Shown here one piece after another: positions 16,427 to 25,072 of a DNA stretch of 64,000 nt. This DNA is from Pseudomonas fluorescens. Its GTDB lineage: Bacteria > Pseudomonadota > Gammaproteobacteria > Pseudomonadales > Pseudomonadaceae. The stretch lies in assembly GCF_900215245.1 (NCBI RefSeq), contig NZ_LT907842.1, forward strand, positions 5,456,001-5,520,000. The letters are read 5' to 3'. The notes below the pieces were generated by a model. The model did no database searches. It had not been told where the DNA came from and saw only the letters and a list, made by a program, of their open reading frames with translations. The position numbers and the translations under genes were made by a program. The stretch's first letter is position 1; each line of letters opens with the position of its first letter.

Positions 16427-16869
16427 AACAGACTGGCAGTCCGCAATCATTATTCAGAGGTTGAATTCAACGCGTTCGCTATCCTAAGCGCCTAAATGGC
16501 TCGTTTAAATCCTACCCAACAAGCCCAAGGAAGCCGATGGTTGCATGCCAAGAAAGCGTCCAGGCGAAAGTACATTCAGTTCTGGAACGAGGTTCAGGCC
16601 ATACATCAGGGATGCAGATTCTATCCTGCACTCATAAGAGACGCGATTTAATAGACGAAAAATTTCGCATTCTCTCAAGTGCTATAACCATGTCTAGGGG
16701 TAATCGGATAGTCGCTTTATTTATGTATTGCAAAATTTCAATTTATAGGTAATTAAATTGCTCGCTCACAAGTGATTGTTCTGACAGGAAAAATAAATCG
16801 AAAAAAAACACTAAATAAATACCAATGCTCAAATATCAATTTAAGCATTATTCGGACTGCCAGTTTGTT
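16427..16869. repeat. Inverted repeat pair, about 440 bp apart
   Basis: AACAGACTGGCAGTCCG at 16427-16443 recurs in inverted orientation at 16853-16869 (CGGACTGCCAGTTTGTT), 16 of 17 bases matching. The pair brackets an AT-rich segment just upstream of the transposase gene. It may be the termini of a small MITE-like insertion or transposase binding sites of the adjacent element. No flanking target duplication was seen. Confidence 0.5.
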
Positions 16870-17256
16870 GACAGTAGTGAGTTAATAAAAGTTGTTGTAA
16901 CTATCGGCGTTGTAAGCTAGCGTCTGTCACTAGCAACTGACGTGTAGTCTTCTGATAGGTTTCAGTAGTCGTCTACCAAAACGTAAGTCCTGCGTGAGGG
17001 GACTGCATGTCCATGAAGATCTGGCCGGCATACGGCTGCAAAAGGTTTAGATGTAGGCGAGCGCCGGACACTTATCAGCGGCAGCGATTACCTCAACCAA
17101 GATCATTCTGACGGTGGCGCAGAGTCATGGTTGCAAGAAGTCGCCTCACCATTTTAGTGAAGTAAAGTGATGGTGTTAACCACGAGCATGTAAGAGTTAA
17201 TGGGTCTCGGAGGGTTGATTACTACTATCAGTTCGACATGACAGGTGATAACTAAG

Positions 17257-19050
17257 GTGAGTAAGGAAATTCGCACGGCCATAACTATACATGCTTCCAA
17301 GCCGGTTCGAGTTAAGGTTCCACCCCTGAAAATCCCACGGCCTTGGAAGCCAGCTAACGCTACAGTTACTCAATCCGCGGTGCCTTATGAAGCTCTCAAT
17401 GTGAGTGAAGCGGAATTACGCCTTGCGCGGAAGCGCGATGCGATATTCAAGCAACTGAGATTAGGGTTGATAGGTCAAGCCAAAGCGATGGAGCTTTTGG
17501 AGGTCAAAAAAAGCCAGTTCTACAATCTCTATAGGTTATTTTTACAGTCAACTAGCTATCTTGAGCTAACTAGAAAAAAACGCGGAACCAAGCCCGGAAA
17601 CCATAAGTTAACGCCGGGCCAGCTCAGCGCCCTCGAACTTTCATATCAAGAGAATTACAAGGGGCCAAAAGCATCATCGGCGAAAGTTTGGAAGGGAGCA
17701 CAAGGACTGGTACCTGAAGATGAGTTGCCGCCCAGCAGGTATCAATGTAGGAGATTTGTGGCTGCAAAGCCGGAAAAAGAAAAGTATTACAGAAAGTATG
17801 GTAAGGAGGCGGGCGACAACAAATACAAGCCGAAGCCTAAGAAAAAAATCATGGAGCGTGTGCTTCAGCAAGTGCAGATGGATCACACTATGGTTGACAT
17901 GCTTTTAGTCGACCAGTTTGATCGCAAGGTTTTGCTAGGGCGCCCTTGGTTGACAATGATCATGTGTGCTCTCACAAGGGTGATACTTGGGATGTATCTG
18001 AGCTTCCGCCCCCCGAACTTAATAACTGTAGCAAGCGCTCTAGCCTTTGCAGTCCAGGACAAGTCTAGGTTTTTAGAGCTCTACGGGATTGATCCCAAGG
18101 CGTATCCATTTTACGGCATCCCCTTTTTGATATATACGGACAATGCTGCTGAGTTCACAAGTCCACGATTCATGGCAACGTGTAACAGATGGGGGATGGA
18201 CTGGGATCATCGCCCAGTCGACAAAAAGTGGTTCGGCGGGTTAATCGAGCGCGTGATAGGCACATTCATGGGGGAAGTGCATTTCTTACCCGGAACCACA
18301 GGTAGTAATGTGATTCAACGAGCAGGCTTAACTCCAGAGCTAGACGCTAAGTATGACATAGTGGAATGTGGTAAGTGGTTGCTTGAACAAGCGATTATTT
18401 ACCATGGGACGGTGCATGAAGGCTTACAAAGCACTCCGCGTCAGGCGTGGTTTTATTACGACTCCCAAGGGCTTTTAGATCATGACAGGGTGATTAGTCC
18501 GGATCGAAAGGAACGCTTTGAGATTGATTTTCTGGCGCCGTCTTACAATCATACGATTCAACCCTATGGAGTAAATTTTTCGGGCAGGAGATATTATAGT
18601 CCCGAGCTTGAACCGTATATTGGAGCAAAAAATGTTGAGTTAAGGTTTCAGCCTTATAACCTAGATTCGATCTGGATTATGGTTCCTGGGAGATTTCTAA
18701 ATGTCCCCTGCACGTATACCAAGGATCGTCTATCCAGAAACTGGGAGTCATATAGCAGCCATAAAGCCTTGTCTAGCGCCAGGCACGTCGGTCATAGCGC
18801 GCCTGCAGGGCTTATTGATGATGAGTATGCATTTGCAGCCCAGCAACGGCAGCGCGAACAAGCAATTGCGATTGAGACACAGTCAAAAAAAACGCCAAGG
18901 CCACCCAAAGATATTACAGCACAGTCGGAGCGGCTACCCGCTCATCCAGCAGTCCAGCCCGTAATTGGCGCACCACGTATTATCGAGAGTGGCCGAGGTT
19001 CGCCCGAAATTTTGCAGCCAACAATAATAGTTGATAGGTTCAAAAAATGA
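17257..19050 (+). CDS. DDE transposase, TniA/TnsB type
   Basis: Catalytic transposase of the Tn7/Tn5053/Mu class, 597 aa from GTG 17257, which has AGGTGA 8 bp upstream; GTG 17245 is the alternative. The RNase-H-like core shows the triad D209 (QMDHTMVD), D295 (YTDNAAEF) and E331 (GGLIERVIG), followed by a Mu-C-type beta domain around residues 430-500 (GRRYYSPEL). The N-terminal 200 residues are basic and helical, for binding the element ends. The stop overlaps the following ATPase gene in ATGA. No TnsA-like endonuclease gene is present, so a Tn5053-like copy-in mechanism is likelier than cut-and-paste. Base composition is clearly lower in GC than in the core genes on the left. Confidence 0.9.
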   Translation: MSKEIRTAITIHASKPVRVKVPPLKIPRPWKPANATVTQSAVPYEALNVSEAELRLARKRDAIFKQLRLGLIGQAKAMELLEVKKSQFYNLYRLFLQSTSYLELTRKKRGTKPGNHKLTPGQLSALELSYQENYKGPKASSAKVWKGAQGLVPEDELPPSRYQCRRFVAAKPEKEKYYRKYGKEAGDNKYKPKPKKKIMERVLQQVQMDHTMVDMLLVDQFDRKVLLGRPWLTMIMCALTRVILGMYLSFRPPNLITVASALAFAVQDKSRFLELYGIDPKAYPFYGIPFLIYTDNAAEFTSPRFMATCNRWGMDWDHRPVDKKWFGGLIERVIGTFMGEVHFLPGTTGSNVIQRAGLTPELDAKYDIVECGKWLLEQAIIYHGTVHEGLQSTPRQAWFYYDSQGLLDHDRVISPDRKERFEIDFLAPSYNHTIQPYGVNFSGRRYYSPELEPYIGAKNVELRFQPYNLDSIWIMVPGRFLNVPCTYTKDRLSRNWESYSSHKALSSARHVGHSAPAGLIDDEYAFAAQQRQREQAIAIETQSKKTPRPPKDITAQSERLPAHPAVQPVIGAPRIIESGRGSPEILQPTIIVDRFKK

Positions 19051-19979
19051 CTATGGACGCTTCCCTCTTGTACGACCACGTCTTACCAGAACTTCGCCTT
19101 AATCTTGAGCTTTCTGCGGCTGAGCGTATTGAAATCTGCAGGCATGACTTTTGGATCGATACCCCAAAATTCGCTTTGATGTTTGAATGCATTAGCCACA
19201 TGCTGTACACCCACAACCAGATTCAATCGTCTTGCATTTTTATCCACGGAGCAGGCGGTGATGGAAAATCAGCTGCGTGGCATCGGCTGAAATTTCTCAG
19301 CGCAAACTCTGACAGGAAAATGGTTTTTATCGAACTAACCGAAAATACTAATCGCTTCAAGCTACATGATCGTCTCTTGGAAGCGTTTGGCATTGAGGTC
19401 GGTCGCCGTAGCACTGCTGACAAAGAAGATCTAATCTTAAAATATATCAGAGCAAACAATATTTGCGCCATAGTCATAGATGAGTTAAATGATGCACTTC
19501 TACAGCCGTACGCACAGAAACGTACACTGCTTTCACTGCTTCGTAATCTCTCGGGCACTTTGAAATTATGCGTAATCGCGTTTGGAAACACAGAGGCGTG
19601 TAGCATCCTCATGCTGGATCGTATCATTGATCGGCGCTTTGTGCAGTTTGCAATCAAGGATTGGGAGCTGGGGCAAGATTTCGTTGATTTCCTTGCGACG
19701 TATGAGGCCCACCTGCCACTTAAGCTCAAATCCGACCTCGCATGTCCTGAGATTAGAACGCTAATCCATACTGAGTCATATAAGATCATGGATAACGTTG
19801 TAAAGATCATGAAATGCCTCGCCATGGATGCTATTGACTCGGGAGTCGAACGCATTACGCTTGAGCAGTTCCCTCGGTTGCGTGACATCGCGATGCGATT
19901 TGGATTTAACTTGCATATTCCTAAGATCGACCGTAATGCTGACATCTCGAAGCAGGAGCAGCCATGGCTCCCTGCATGA
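19047..19979 (+). CDS. TniB/TnsC-like AAA+ ATPase of the transposon
   Basis: AAA+ regulator that links target selection to the transposase, 310 aa. Walker A is GAGGDGKS (residues 68-75), with Walker B AIVIDELNDAL near 147-157 and sensor-like FGNTEA near 187. The length and position directly after the transposase match TniB. The ATG overlaps the transposase stop by 4 nt, and the gene end overlaps the start of a second ATPase-like gene by 16 nt, so the proteins are expected to be made together. Confidence 0.85.
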   Translation: MTMDASLLYDHVLPELRLNLELSAAERIEICRHDFWIDTPKFALMFECISHMLYTHNQIQSSCIFIHGAGGDGKSAAWHRLKFLSANSDRKMVFIELTENTNRFKLHDRLLEAFGIEVGRRSTADKEDLILKYIRANNICAIVIDELNDALLQPYAQKRTLLSLLRNLSGTLKLCVIAFGNTEACSILMLDRIIDRRFVQFAIKDWELGQDFVDFLATYEAHLPLKLKSDLACPEIRTLIHTESYKIMDNVVKIMKCLAMDAIDSGVERITLEQFPRLRDIAMRFGFNLHIPKIDRNADISKQEQPWLPA

Positions 19980-20647
19980 CTCCATGTCAGCAAGAAATTT
20001 ATAACCTGGTATCGGATCAGTTGAAGCTGCCTGAGCCAACTATAATAATACTAAATGCTGAGCCAGGTTCAGGCCTTTCGACATTGATGGAAAAGATCAC
20101 GAACACTATTGGGTCAGCATGTGTTCCTTTAACATCGAGGCCGGCCATAAGTGGGCGCAACCTGCTTGAAGCATTTTACTATCATTTGGGGCTAGGGGCT
20201 GAGGGTATCTCACACCGGGCACCTGTTCCAACCTTTATATCCCCTCTCATAGAGCTGCAACCGATCGTCGGAGTGCTTATTGAAGATATCGATGATTTTG
20301 CTGTAACTATACCAATGAGGAAAATGGCTATAGGGCATTTGAGCAAGATTGCTTCAGCGTTGCCGGGTATGAGCTTGATCATTTCTCAGACATTGTCCAG
20401 ATGGGATCGCGACCACAGTATCCGTCACAATGATATTGATGGGGCTCAAAGACGTTATGAGTTTTATTTGCGTAGCTTTTCAGGTCTGTCGCAGTTCATT
20501 GATCACTTTCAATGCACCACCGCATCGCTTGGATTGCACGATGTATCGAACCTTGAACTAACCCGGCTGTATGAAATTACAGGCGGTAATCTCGCTTCAA
20601 CCATGCAGCATCTTTGTCATCCTCTTTTGAAGCATAAGTGGAAATAA
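19964..20647 (+). CDS. Second ATPase-like transposition protein with degenerate Walker A
   Basis: A 227-aa protein overlapping the TniB-like gene by 16 nt. It looks like a smaller AAA+ relative: the P-loop region reads NAEPGSGLST (residues 31-40), where the catalytic lysine of GxxxxGK[ST] is replaced by L38. A Walker-B-like acidic stretch follows (VLIEDIDDF), then a sensor-like LIISQT. Loss of the lysine predicts weak or no ATP hydrolysis, so it may be a structural partner in a mixed ATPase ring. I know of no standard Tn7-like operon with this extra gene. Family assignment rests on motif spacing and context only. Confidence 0.6.
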   Translation: MAPCMTPCQQEIYNLVSDQLKLPEPTIIILNAEPGSGLSTLMEKITNTIGSACVPLTSRPAISGRNLLEAFYYHLGLGAEGISHRAPVPTFISPLIELQPIVGVLIEDIDDFAVTIPMRKMAIGHLSKIASALPGMSLIISQTLSRWDRDHSIRHNDIDGAQRRYEFYLRSFSGLSQFIDHFQCTTASLGLHDVSNLELTRLYEITGGNLASTMQHLCHPLLKHKWK

Positions 20648-20663
20648 GGAATAGGCATATCAA

Positions 20664-21650
20664 ATGAATGGCGCCTTCCTCTCAGTCTCAAATGAGCTTT
20701 TTACATCCTGGTTGTATCGCCAAGGGGCAATACCCACCGATGCAGGTCGATCTATCGATGATCTGTTGGAGATCTACCAATCTTGTATGCAGCGTGCTGA
20801 TTTCGATCCTGACTTTTGTTTACCAAGCGAGTTCAGCAGTATCGCGCTTGAACGGCTTGGGGTTAGGGGGTCTGATCTTTCTATGTTCGCACCCAAAAGT
20901 TCCTGGTTGATACCGCGCTATTATCGCGGGTCATTCTGCTACGAATGCTTCTGTGATCACATTCGGTCATTCAAGCTCCCAACAATGCTTACTGAGTGGT
21001 GTTCAGTTATTCAAACTGTTTGCCCTATACATAAAGCTCCGCTACTCGACACGCCCGGAAAGCAAAGCTACAAACTTAATATGGCGGTGAAGATTTTTTC
21101 CTACTACCATGCCCAGTCAAGTTCGGTGGAATTTCCCCGTCGTTCTCTGACTCCTAAGGTGGTCGGCGCGTTGCTGTCAGTACAGGCATTTATGTCCAGT
21201 GTTGAGATTAGTGCCGCGAGTGGCGGGAATGATTCTGAGTGGCGTCTGATTCAGACTATAGTTCGAATATTTCTTTATCCCCGCTATGGAATTATTCATT
21301 CTTTGTTCCCTAGGCAATCGATTGCCACAGATGCTCGGCTTTTTCGATATAACCTAAATTTAGGGCCATTAGTGAGCTCGGTAGTGCGTAGGCAGCTGGC
21401 AATACTTCTGGCTGGCTTGATGTTGGATGTTTTGGCAGAGGATGAGCGTCTAGCGGTGGAGGAGTATCTTCAATCATTTGACCGACGTCATTACTTTTTC
21501 GATAGCGCCGCCGGGCTAGGTCGATCGTCCAACGTGTTTACTCCAGAGCATGGGAGCCAGCTCCTCGCCCAATTGACTCAGCTCTCAACCAAAATTTTCA
21601 GCCCTTACCTGACAGAGTTTATTGCAGGGTTTGGTGGCAGGGGGCGATAG
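20664..21650 (+). CDS. TniQ/TnsD-like zinc-finger target-selection protein
   Basis: A 328-aa protein with the TniQ hallmark: a zinc knuckle CYEC (near residue 93) paired with CPIH (near 122), embedded in a stretch starting IPRYYRGSFCYEC. TniQ/TnsD proteins recognise the insertion site and recruit the AAA+ ATPase. The length is close to typical TniQ (about 300-400 aa) and too short for a full TnsD with a large C-terminal DNA-reading domain. It lies fourth in the transposition operon. The attachment target cannot be read from this window. Confidence 0.75.
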   Translation: MNGAFLSVSNELFTSWLYRQGAIPTDAGRSIDDLLEIYQSCMQRADFDPDFCLPSEFSSIALERLGVRGSDLSMFAPKSSWLIPRYYRGSFCYECFCDHIRSFKLPTMLTEWCSVIQTVCPIHKAPLLDTPGKQSYKLNMAVKIFSYYHAQSSSVEFPRRSLTPKVVGALLSVQAFMSSVEISAASGGNDSEWRLIQTIVRIFLYPRYGIIHSLFPRQSIATDARLFRYNLNLGPLVSSVVRRQLAILLAGLMLDVLAEDERLAVEEYLQSFDRRHYFFDSAAGLGRSSNVFTPEHGSQLLAQLTQLSTKIFSPYLTEFIAGFGGRGR

Positions 21651-21668
21651 TTATCATCTGGAGGAAAT

Positions 21669-22079
21669 ATGCTGCTGCAGTTCGTTACGCAGATTCGGTT
21701 CTGCATCCCAATTGCCGTCACCGAGGATGGCGCAGCTTTCGGGCCGCAAGCGGATGTTGGGGTGTTCGTTTCATTCCCGTCGAGAAAAATACTGGCCTGG
21801 TTTCATGCGTCAGACCGGCTTAGGAGCAAGGTAGGCACTGTTAGGCTCATGCTGCCTGGGCCGTTACCTTCATGCTTGACCAATCTTGGGTGGATCAATG
21901 CTCATGGTCTGACCGAAACGCAGCGTACCGCTGATGTGGTCGACGCTTTGATGGAGTTTTTCTACGACTATCCCGTTTCAGTGTATGGAAGCCAGGCAGT
22001 AGTGCGGTACATCGCCAGGCCTGTCTTTGACTCGCTCATGAACAATGCAGTGGCTCGTTACAATCGATATCTCATGTAG
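21669..22079 (+). CDS. Unknown 136-aa protein at the end of the transposition operon
   Basis: A strong GGAGG site lies 5 bp ahead of this ATG, and it starts 18 bp after the TniQ-like gene, so it is very likely translated as the fifth gene of the transposition operon. The sequence is mixed alpha/beta with no signal peptide, no cysteine motif and no known domain that I recognise. It could be a regulator or accessory of transposition, or the first cargo gene. No function is proposed beyond position. Confidence 0.6.
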   Translation: MLLQFVTQIRFCIPIAVTEDGAAFGPQADVGVFVSFPSRKILAWFHASDRLRSKVGTVRLMLPGPLPSCLTNLGWINAHGLTETQRTADVVDALMEFFYDYPVSVYGSQAVVRYIARPVFDSLMNNAVARYNRYLM

Positions 22080-22221
22080 AGCCTACCTCAAACTTCGGCT
22101 TATCAGGGCACCTGACCTAACTCTCCATGTGCCGACTCAAGCACAGCTGCCATTGGCGTTTGCTGGCCCGTTGCCTGTATAACTGCACCCCATCAGCAGA
22201 TTGCAGGCGAGGGAAAGCGCA

Positions 22222-24180
22222 GTGTTTTTAAACGACCAGGAAACCGCAACGGACTTGCTGTACTACAGCGCGATTTCCAAAACGGTTGTGAAGCTCATCA
22301 AGGATACGCCTGACACTCCCATCACCATTGGTGTGCACGGGGACTGGGGGGCAGGTAAGTCCAGCGTCCTGCGCATGACGCAGGATGAGCTCAAAGCCAA
22401 CGATCGTGTCTGCTGCATCTGGTTTAACGGCTGGACGTTCGAAGGGTTTGAAGACGCCAAAACGGTAGTCATCGAGACGATCGTCGATGAGCTGAAGCGA
22501 GCCAGGCCAAACTCGGCAGAAGTGAAAGCCGCTGCTGCTAAGGTGCTCAAGCGTGTCGATTGGCTGAAGGTCGCGCGCAAAGCCGGCGGCTTCGCATTCA
22601 CTGCCATGACCGGCATCCCCACCATGGATCAGTTGAAGGGGGTGTATGACCTGGTCACGTCCGTGGTTACAAACCCAATGGATCATGTGAGCAAAGATGA
22701 TCTAAAGTGTGCCGCCGAGAAGATCGGTGACTTCCTCAAGGAGGGCGGTGACGACTCCGAGAAGCTCCCTGAGCACATCCATAAATTCCGAGAGGAATTC
22801 AAAGAGCTGCTGGACGCCGCCGACATCGACCAGCTCGTTGTTATCGTGGACGACCTGGACAGGTGCTTGCCGAAAACGGCAATCGAAACGTTGGAAGCGA
22901 TACGGCTGTTCCTGTTCGTTGAGCGCACCGCGTTCGTTATCGGTGCTGATGAAGCCATGATCGAATATGCAGTGCGTGAGCATTTTCCAGACCTCCCGCA
23001 AAGCTCAGGCCCGTCGAACTACGCCCGCAACTACCTCGAAAAGCTCATCCAGGTACCGTTCCGCATCCCGGCGCTTGGCTTGGCCGAGACGCGTGTCTAC
23101 ATCACCTTGCTGCAGCTTGAGAATGCCCTGGGCGCCACCAATTCCAAGTTCCAAGCGTTGCTGGACATCGCCCGAGAGGACATGAAGCGGCCGTGGAAGA
23201 GCAAGGGGCTCGAGCGCAGCGTCGTGCAGACGGCCATGGGCGGAACGCTGACCGAGGAGGTTAGCCAGGCGATCACCATCAGCGCCCATGTCACCAAGAT
23301 CCTGAGTGAAGGCACACGGGGTAACCCACGCCAGATCAAGCGATTCCTGAACTCCATGATGCTCCGCCAGGCGATTGCTGAAGCGCGTGGGTTTGGCAAT
23401 GAGATCAGCCGGCCAATCCTGGCGAAGATCATGTTGGCTGAGCGCTTCTACAGCGATTTCTACGAGCAGATCGCGAGGCTCGCATCCTTGGCGCAGGACG
23501 GCGCACCAGAGGCTCTCGCCGGGCTTGAGAAGCGGGCGAGGGCCGCGCCTCAGGAAGTCGAGGATGACCAGCAGGATACGGGTGAGCGAAAGGCTAAACC
23601 CAAGGTGGCCGTGGCCATCGGTGCTGAGCTTCAGCAATGGCTTAAAAGTGACTGGGCGCTCAACTGGGCACGGATCGACCCGACACTCGCCGGTGTTGAT
23701 CTGAGACCTTACGTCTTTGTCACCAGGGACAAGCGCAGTTCCCTCGCAGGCTTCGTAGCCACTAGTCAGCTTGAAGCATTGGTAGAGACCCTGATGGGCC
23801 CACGTATGAAGTTGAAAAGCGCGCCTGTGCTCAACAGCATGCGAGAGCTGTCCGCTCCTGATTCTGAAGAGGTCTTCGATGCGATCCGGGATCGTATCCT
23901 CCAGGGAGACATCTTCGATAAGCGCCCTCAGGGCATCGACGGTCTGGTTGGCCTAGTCAAAGAACAGCCACGGCTTCAAAACCGACTGCTCGAATTCATA
24001 CGGGGACTACCTGTCGAGCGATTGGGTGGCTGGGCGGCGTCCTCTTTCAGCGAGTGCTTGGTTGAGCCAGCCGCAAAATCAGCGCTCCAGGCCGTTCAAG
24101 AACAGTGGGCCGCACAGGTCGAGAACAAAAAACTCAAAGTAGCCGCTGAGCAATTGTTGGATCTCGGCCCGAAACGCTAA
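22222..24180 (+). CDS. qatA: QatA: KAP-family P-loop NTPase of the Qat antiphage system
   Basis: First gene of a complete qatABCD set, 652 aa from GTG 22222 (GAGGG site 8 bp upstream; a TTG at 22201 is less likely). It is a KAP P-loop ATPase: Walker A HGDWGAGKSS (about residues 39-48) and Walker B LVVIVDDLDRCLPK near 208-220, the last a KAP signature. A long helical C-terminal region follows. In the Qat system this ATPase is thought to sense or control the response to phage infection; the mechanism is not established. It lies 10 bp before qatB and 143 bp after the transposition operon. Confidence 0.9.
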   Translation: MFLNDQETATDLLYYSAISKTVVKLIKDTPDTPITIGVHGDWGAGKSSVLRMTQDELKANDRVCCIWFNGWTFEGFEDAKTVVIETIVDELKRARPNSAEVKAAAAKVLKRVDWLKVARKAGGFAFTAMTGIPTMDQLKGVYDLVTSVVTNPMDHVSKDDLKCAAEKIGDFLKEGGDDSEKLPEHIHKFREEFKELLDAADIDQLVVIVDDLDRCLPKTAIETLEAIRLFLFVERTAFVIGADEAMIEYAVREHFPDLPQSSGPSNYARNYLEKLIQVPFRIPALGLAETRVYITLLQLENALGATNSKFQALLDIAREDMKRPWKSKGLERSVVQTAMGGTLTEEVSQAITISAHVTKILSEGTRGNPRQIKRFLNSMMLRQAIAEARGFGNEISRPILAKIMLAERFYSDFYEQIARLASLAQDGAPEALAGLEKRARAAPQEVEDDQQDTGERKAKPKVAVAIGAELQQWLKSDWALNWARIDPTLAGVDLRPYVFVTRDKRSSLAGFVATSQLEALVETLMGPRMKLKSAPVLNSMRELSAPDSEEVFDAIRDRILQGDIFDKRPQGIDGLVGLVKEQPRLQNRLLEFIRGLPVERLGGWAASSFSECLVEPAAKSALQAVQEQWAAQVENKKLKVAAEQLLDLGPKR

Positions 24181-24190
24181 GGAATGCAGC

Positions 24191-25072
24191 ATGGGAACAT
24201 CGAAAGGTTACGGGGGATCTGTTTCTGGACTGGTTCCGTCTTGGGTGGATGATGTGGCGCCTGCAACTACACCGGGTCAATCCGGTGAAGCTGGGCAGCC
24301 CTCAAATCCTTCCAGCGATCCAAACAGTCCGAACAATCCTAATCCGCCAGGGCAGGGAGGTCAGTCAGGGCAGCGTCCTGTAGACAACAATGGCACGGCC
24401 AAGCTGCAGCCAGCTCGAACACAGTTCACACGTTTTGCCAGAACAGGAAGCCGCAGCGCGCTGGGTAGAGCTCTCTCCGGCTACGTGCGAAGCGGGACAG
24501 GCGGGGCTGGGCGTGCTGCTCGGCGCATGGGGGCGTCCCGTGCAGCAGCGGGGCGCCTGCTTGGCGTCATCAGGGATGTGCAGCGCTTCGGTGCAGCCGA
24601 GGTATTGCGTCGGCTGAATCTGAATGGCCTGGCAGGCCGCCCATCTTCTGAAGTATTCATGGCCCTCGTTGAGTTTGTATGTCCCGCCGGCGGAGCGATC
24701 GACGAGGCGGTGGCACGTCAGGCCATGCTCGAGAATGTCATCGCGCTCGCCGAGTCCGGCGAAACCACGTTGGATGAAATGACGCCCGAGCAGATGAACG
24801 AATTCTTCCTGGATTTCGTGTCGCAGTCGATCGAGGGAATGGTGATGGCCGACCTTGGTCAGCGAGGTGTGACCATTCCCGATGACGTTGACGCGGTCGA
24901 GCGTATGCAGACGGAGCTTCACGACTTCATTACAGGCGCCACGCGCGGACGGCTATCCGATCGACTGGAGGGATTGCCAGGGCTGACTGACGAGGACATC
25001 CAGGGCGTGATCAGCCGAATTTACGAGTCGGCCTTTGAGATCATTGCCGTTGCAGGGGAGGCAGCACAATGA
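24191..25072 (+). CDS. qatB: QatB: Qat antiphage system component of unknown biochemical role
   Basis: A 293-aa protein in the qatB position between the KAP ATPase and the QueC-like gene. The N-terminus (GYGGSVSGLVPSWVDD) leads into a Pro/Asn/Ser/Gly-rich linker (about residues 30-65), then a helical core (FARTGSRSALGRALSGYV) and an acidic C-terminal domain. No catalytic motif is visible, as expected for QatB, whose activity is unknown. It overlaps qatC by 4 nt. Confidence 0.85.
   Translation: MGTSKGYGGSVSGLVPSWVDDVAPATTPGQSGEAGQPSNPSSDPNSPNNPNPPGQGGQSGQRPVDNNGTAKLQPARTQFTRFARTGSRSALGRALSGYVRSGTGGAGRAARRMGASRAAAGRLLGVIRDVQRFGAAEVLRRLNLNGLAGRPSSEVFMALVEFVCPAGGAIDEAVARQAMLENVIALAESGETTLDEMTPEQMNEFFLDFVSQSIEGMVMADLGQRGVTIPDDVDAVERMQTELHDFITGATRGRLSDRLEGLPGLTDEDIQGVISRIYESAFEIIAVAGEAAQ

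Larger units (their letters stand above)
15471..17244. other. 1.8-kb gene-poor, AT-rich stretch before the transposition genes
   Basis: No convincing long gene lies here. The last third (about 16740-16900) is strongly AT-rich and unlike the core genes to the left. Short reading frames at 15576-15815 (-), 16037-16267 (-) and 16537-16752 (+) have no recognisable family. The stretch contains a 17-bp inverted repeat pair (16427-16443 and 16853-16869) and several TGACAG-containing words (about 16774, 16870, 17234) that could be transposase binding sites. The left end of the Tn7-like element probably lies in it, but no exact end can be fixed. Confidence 0.5.
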
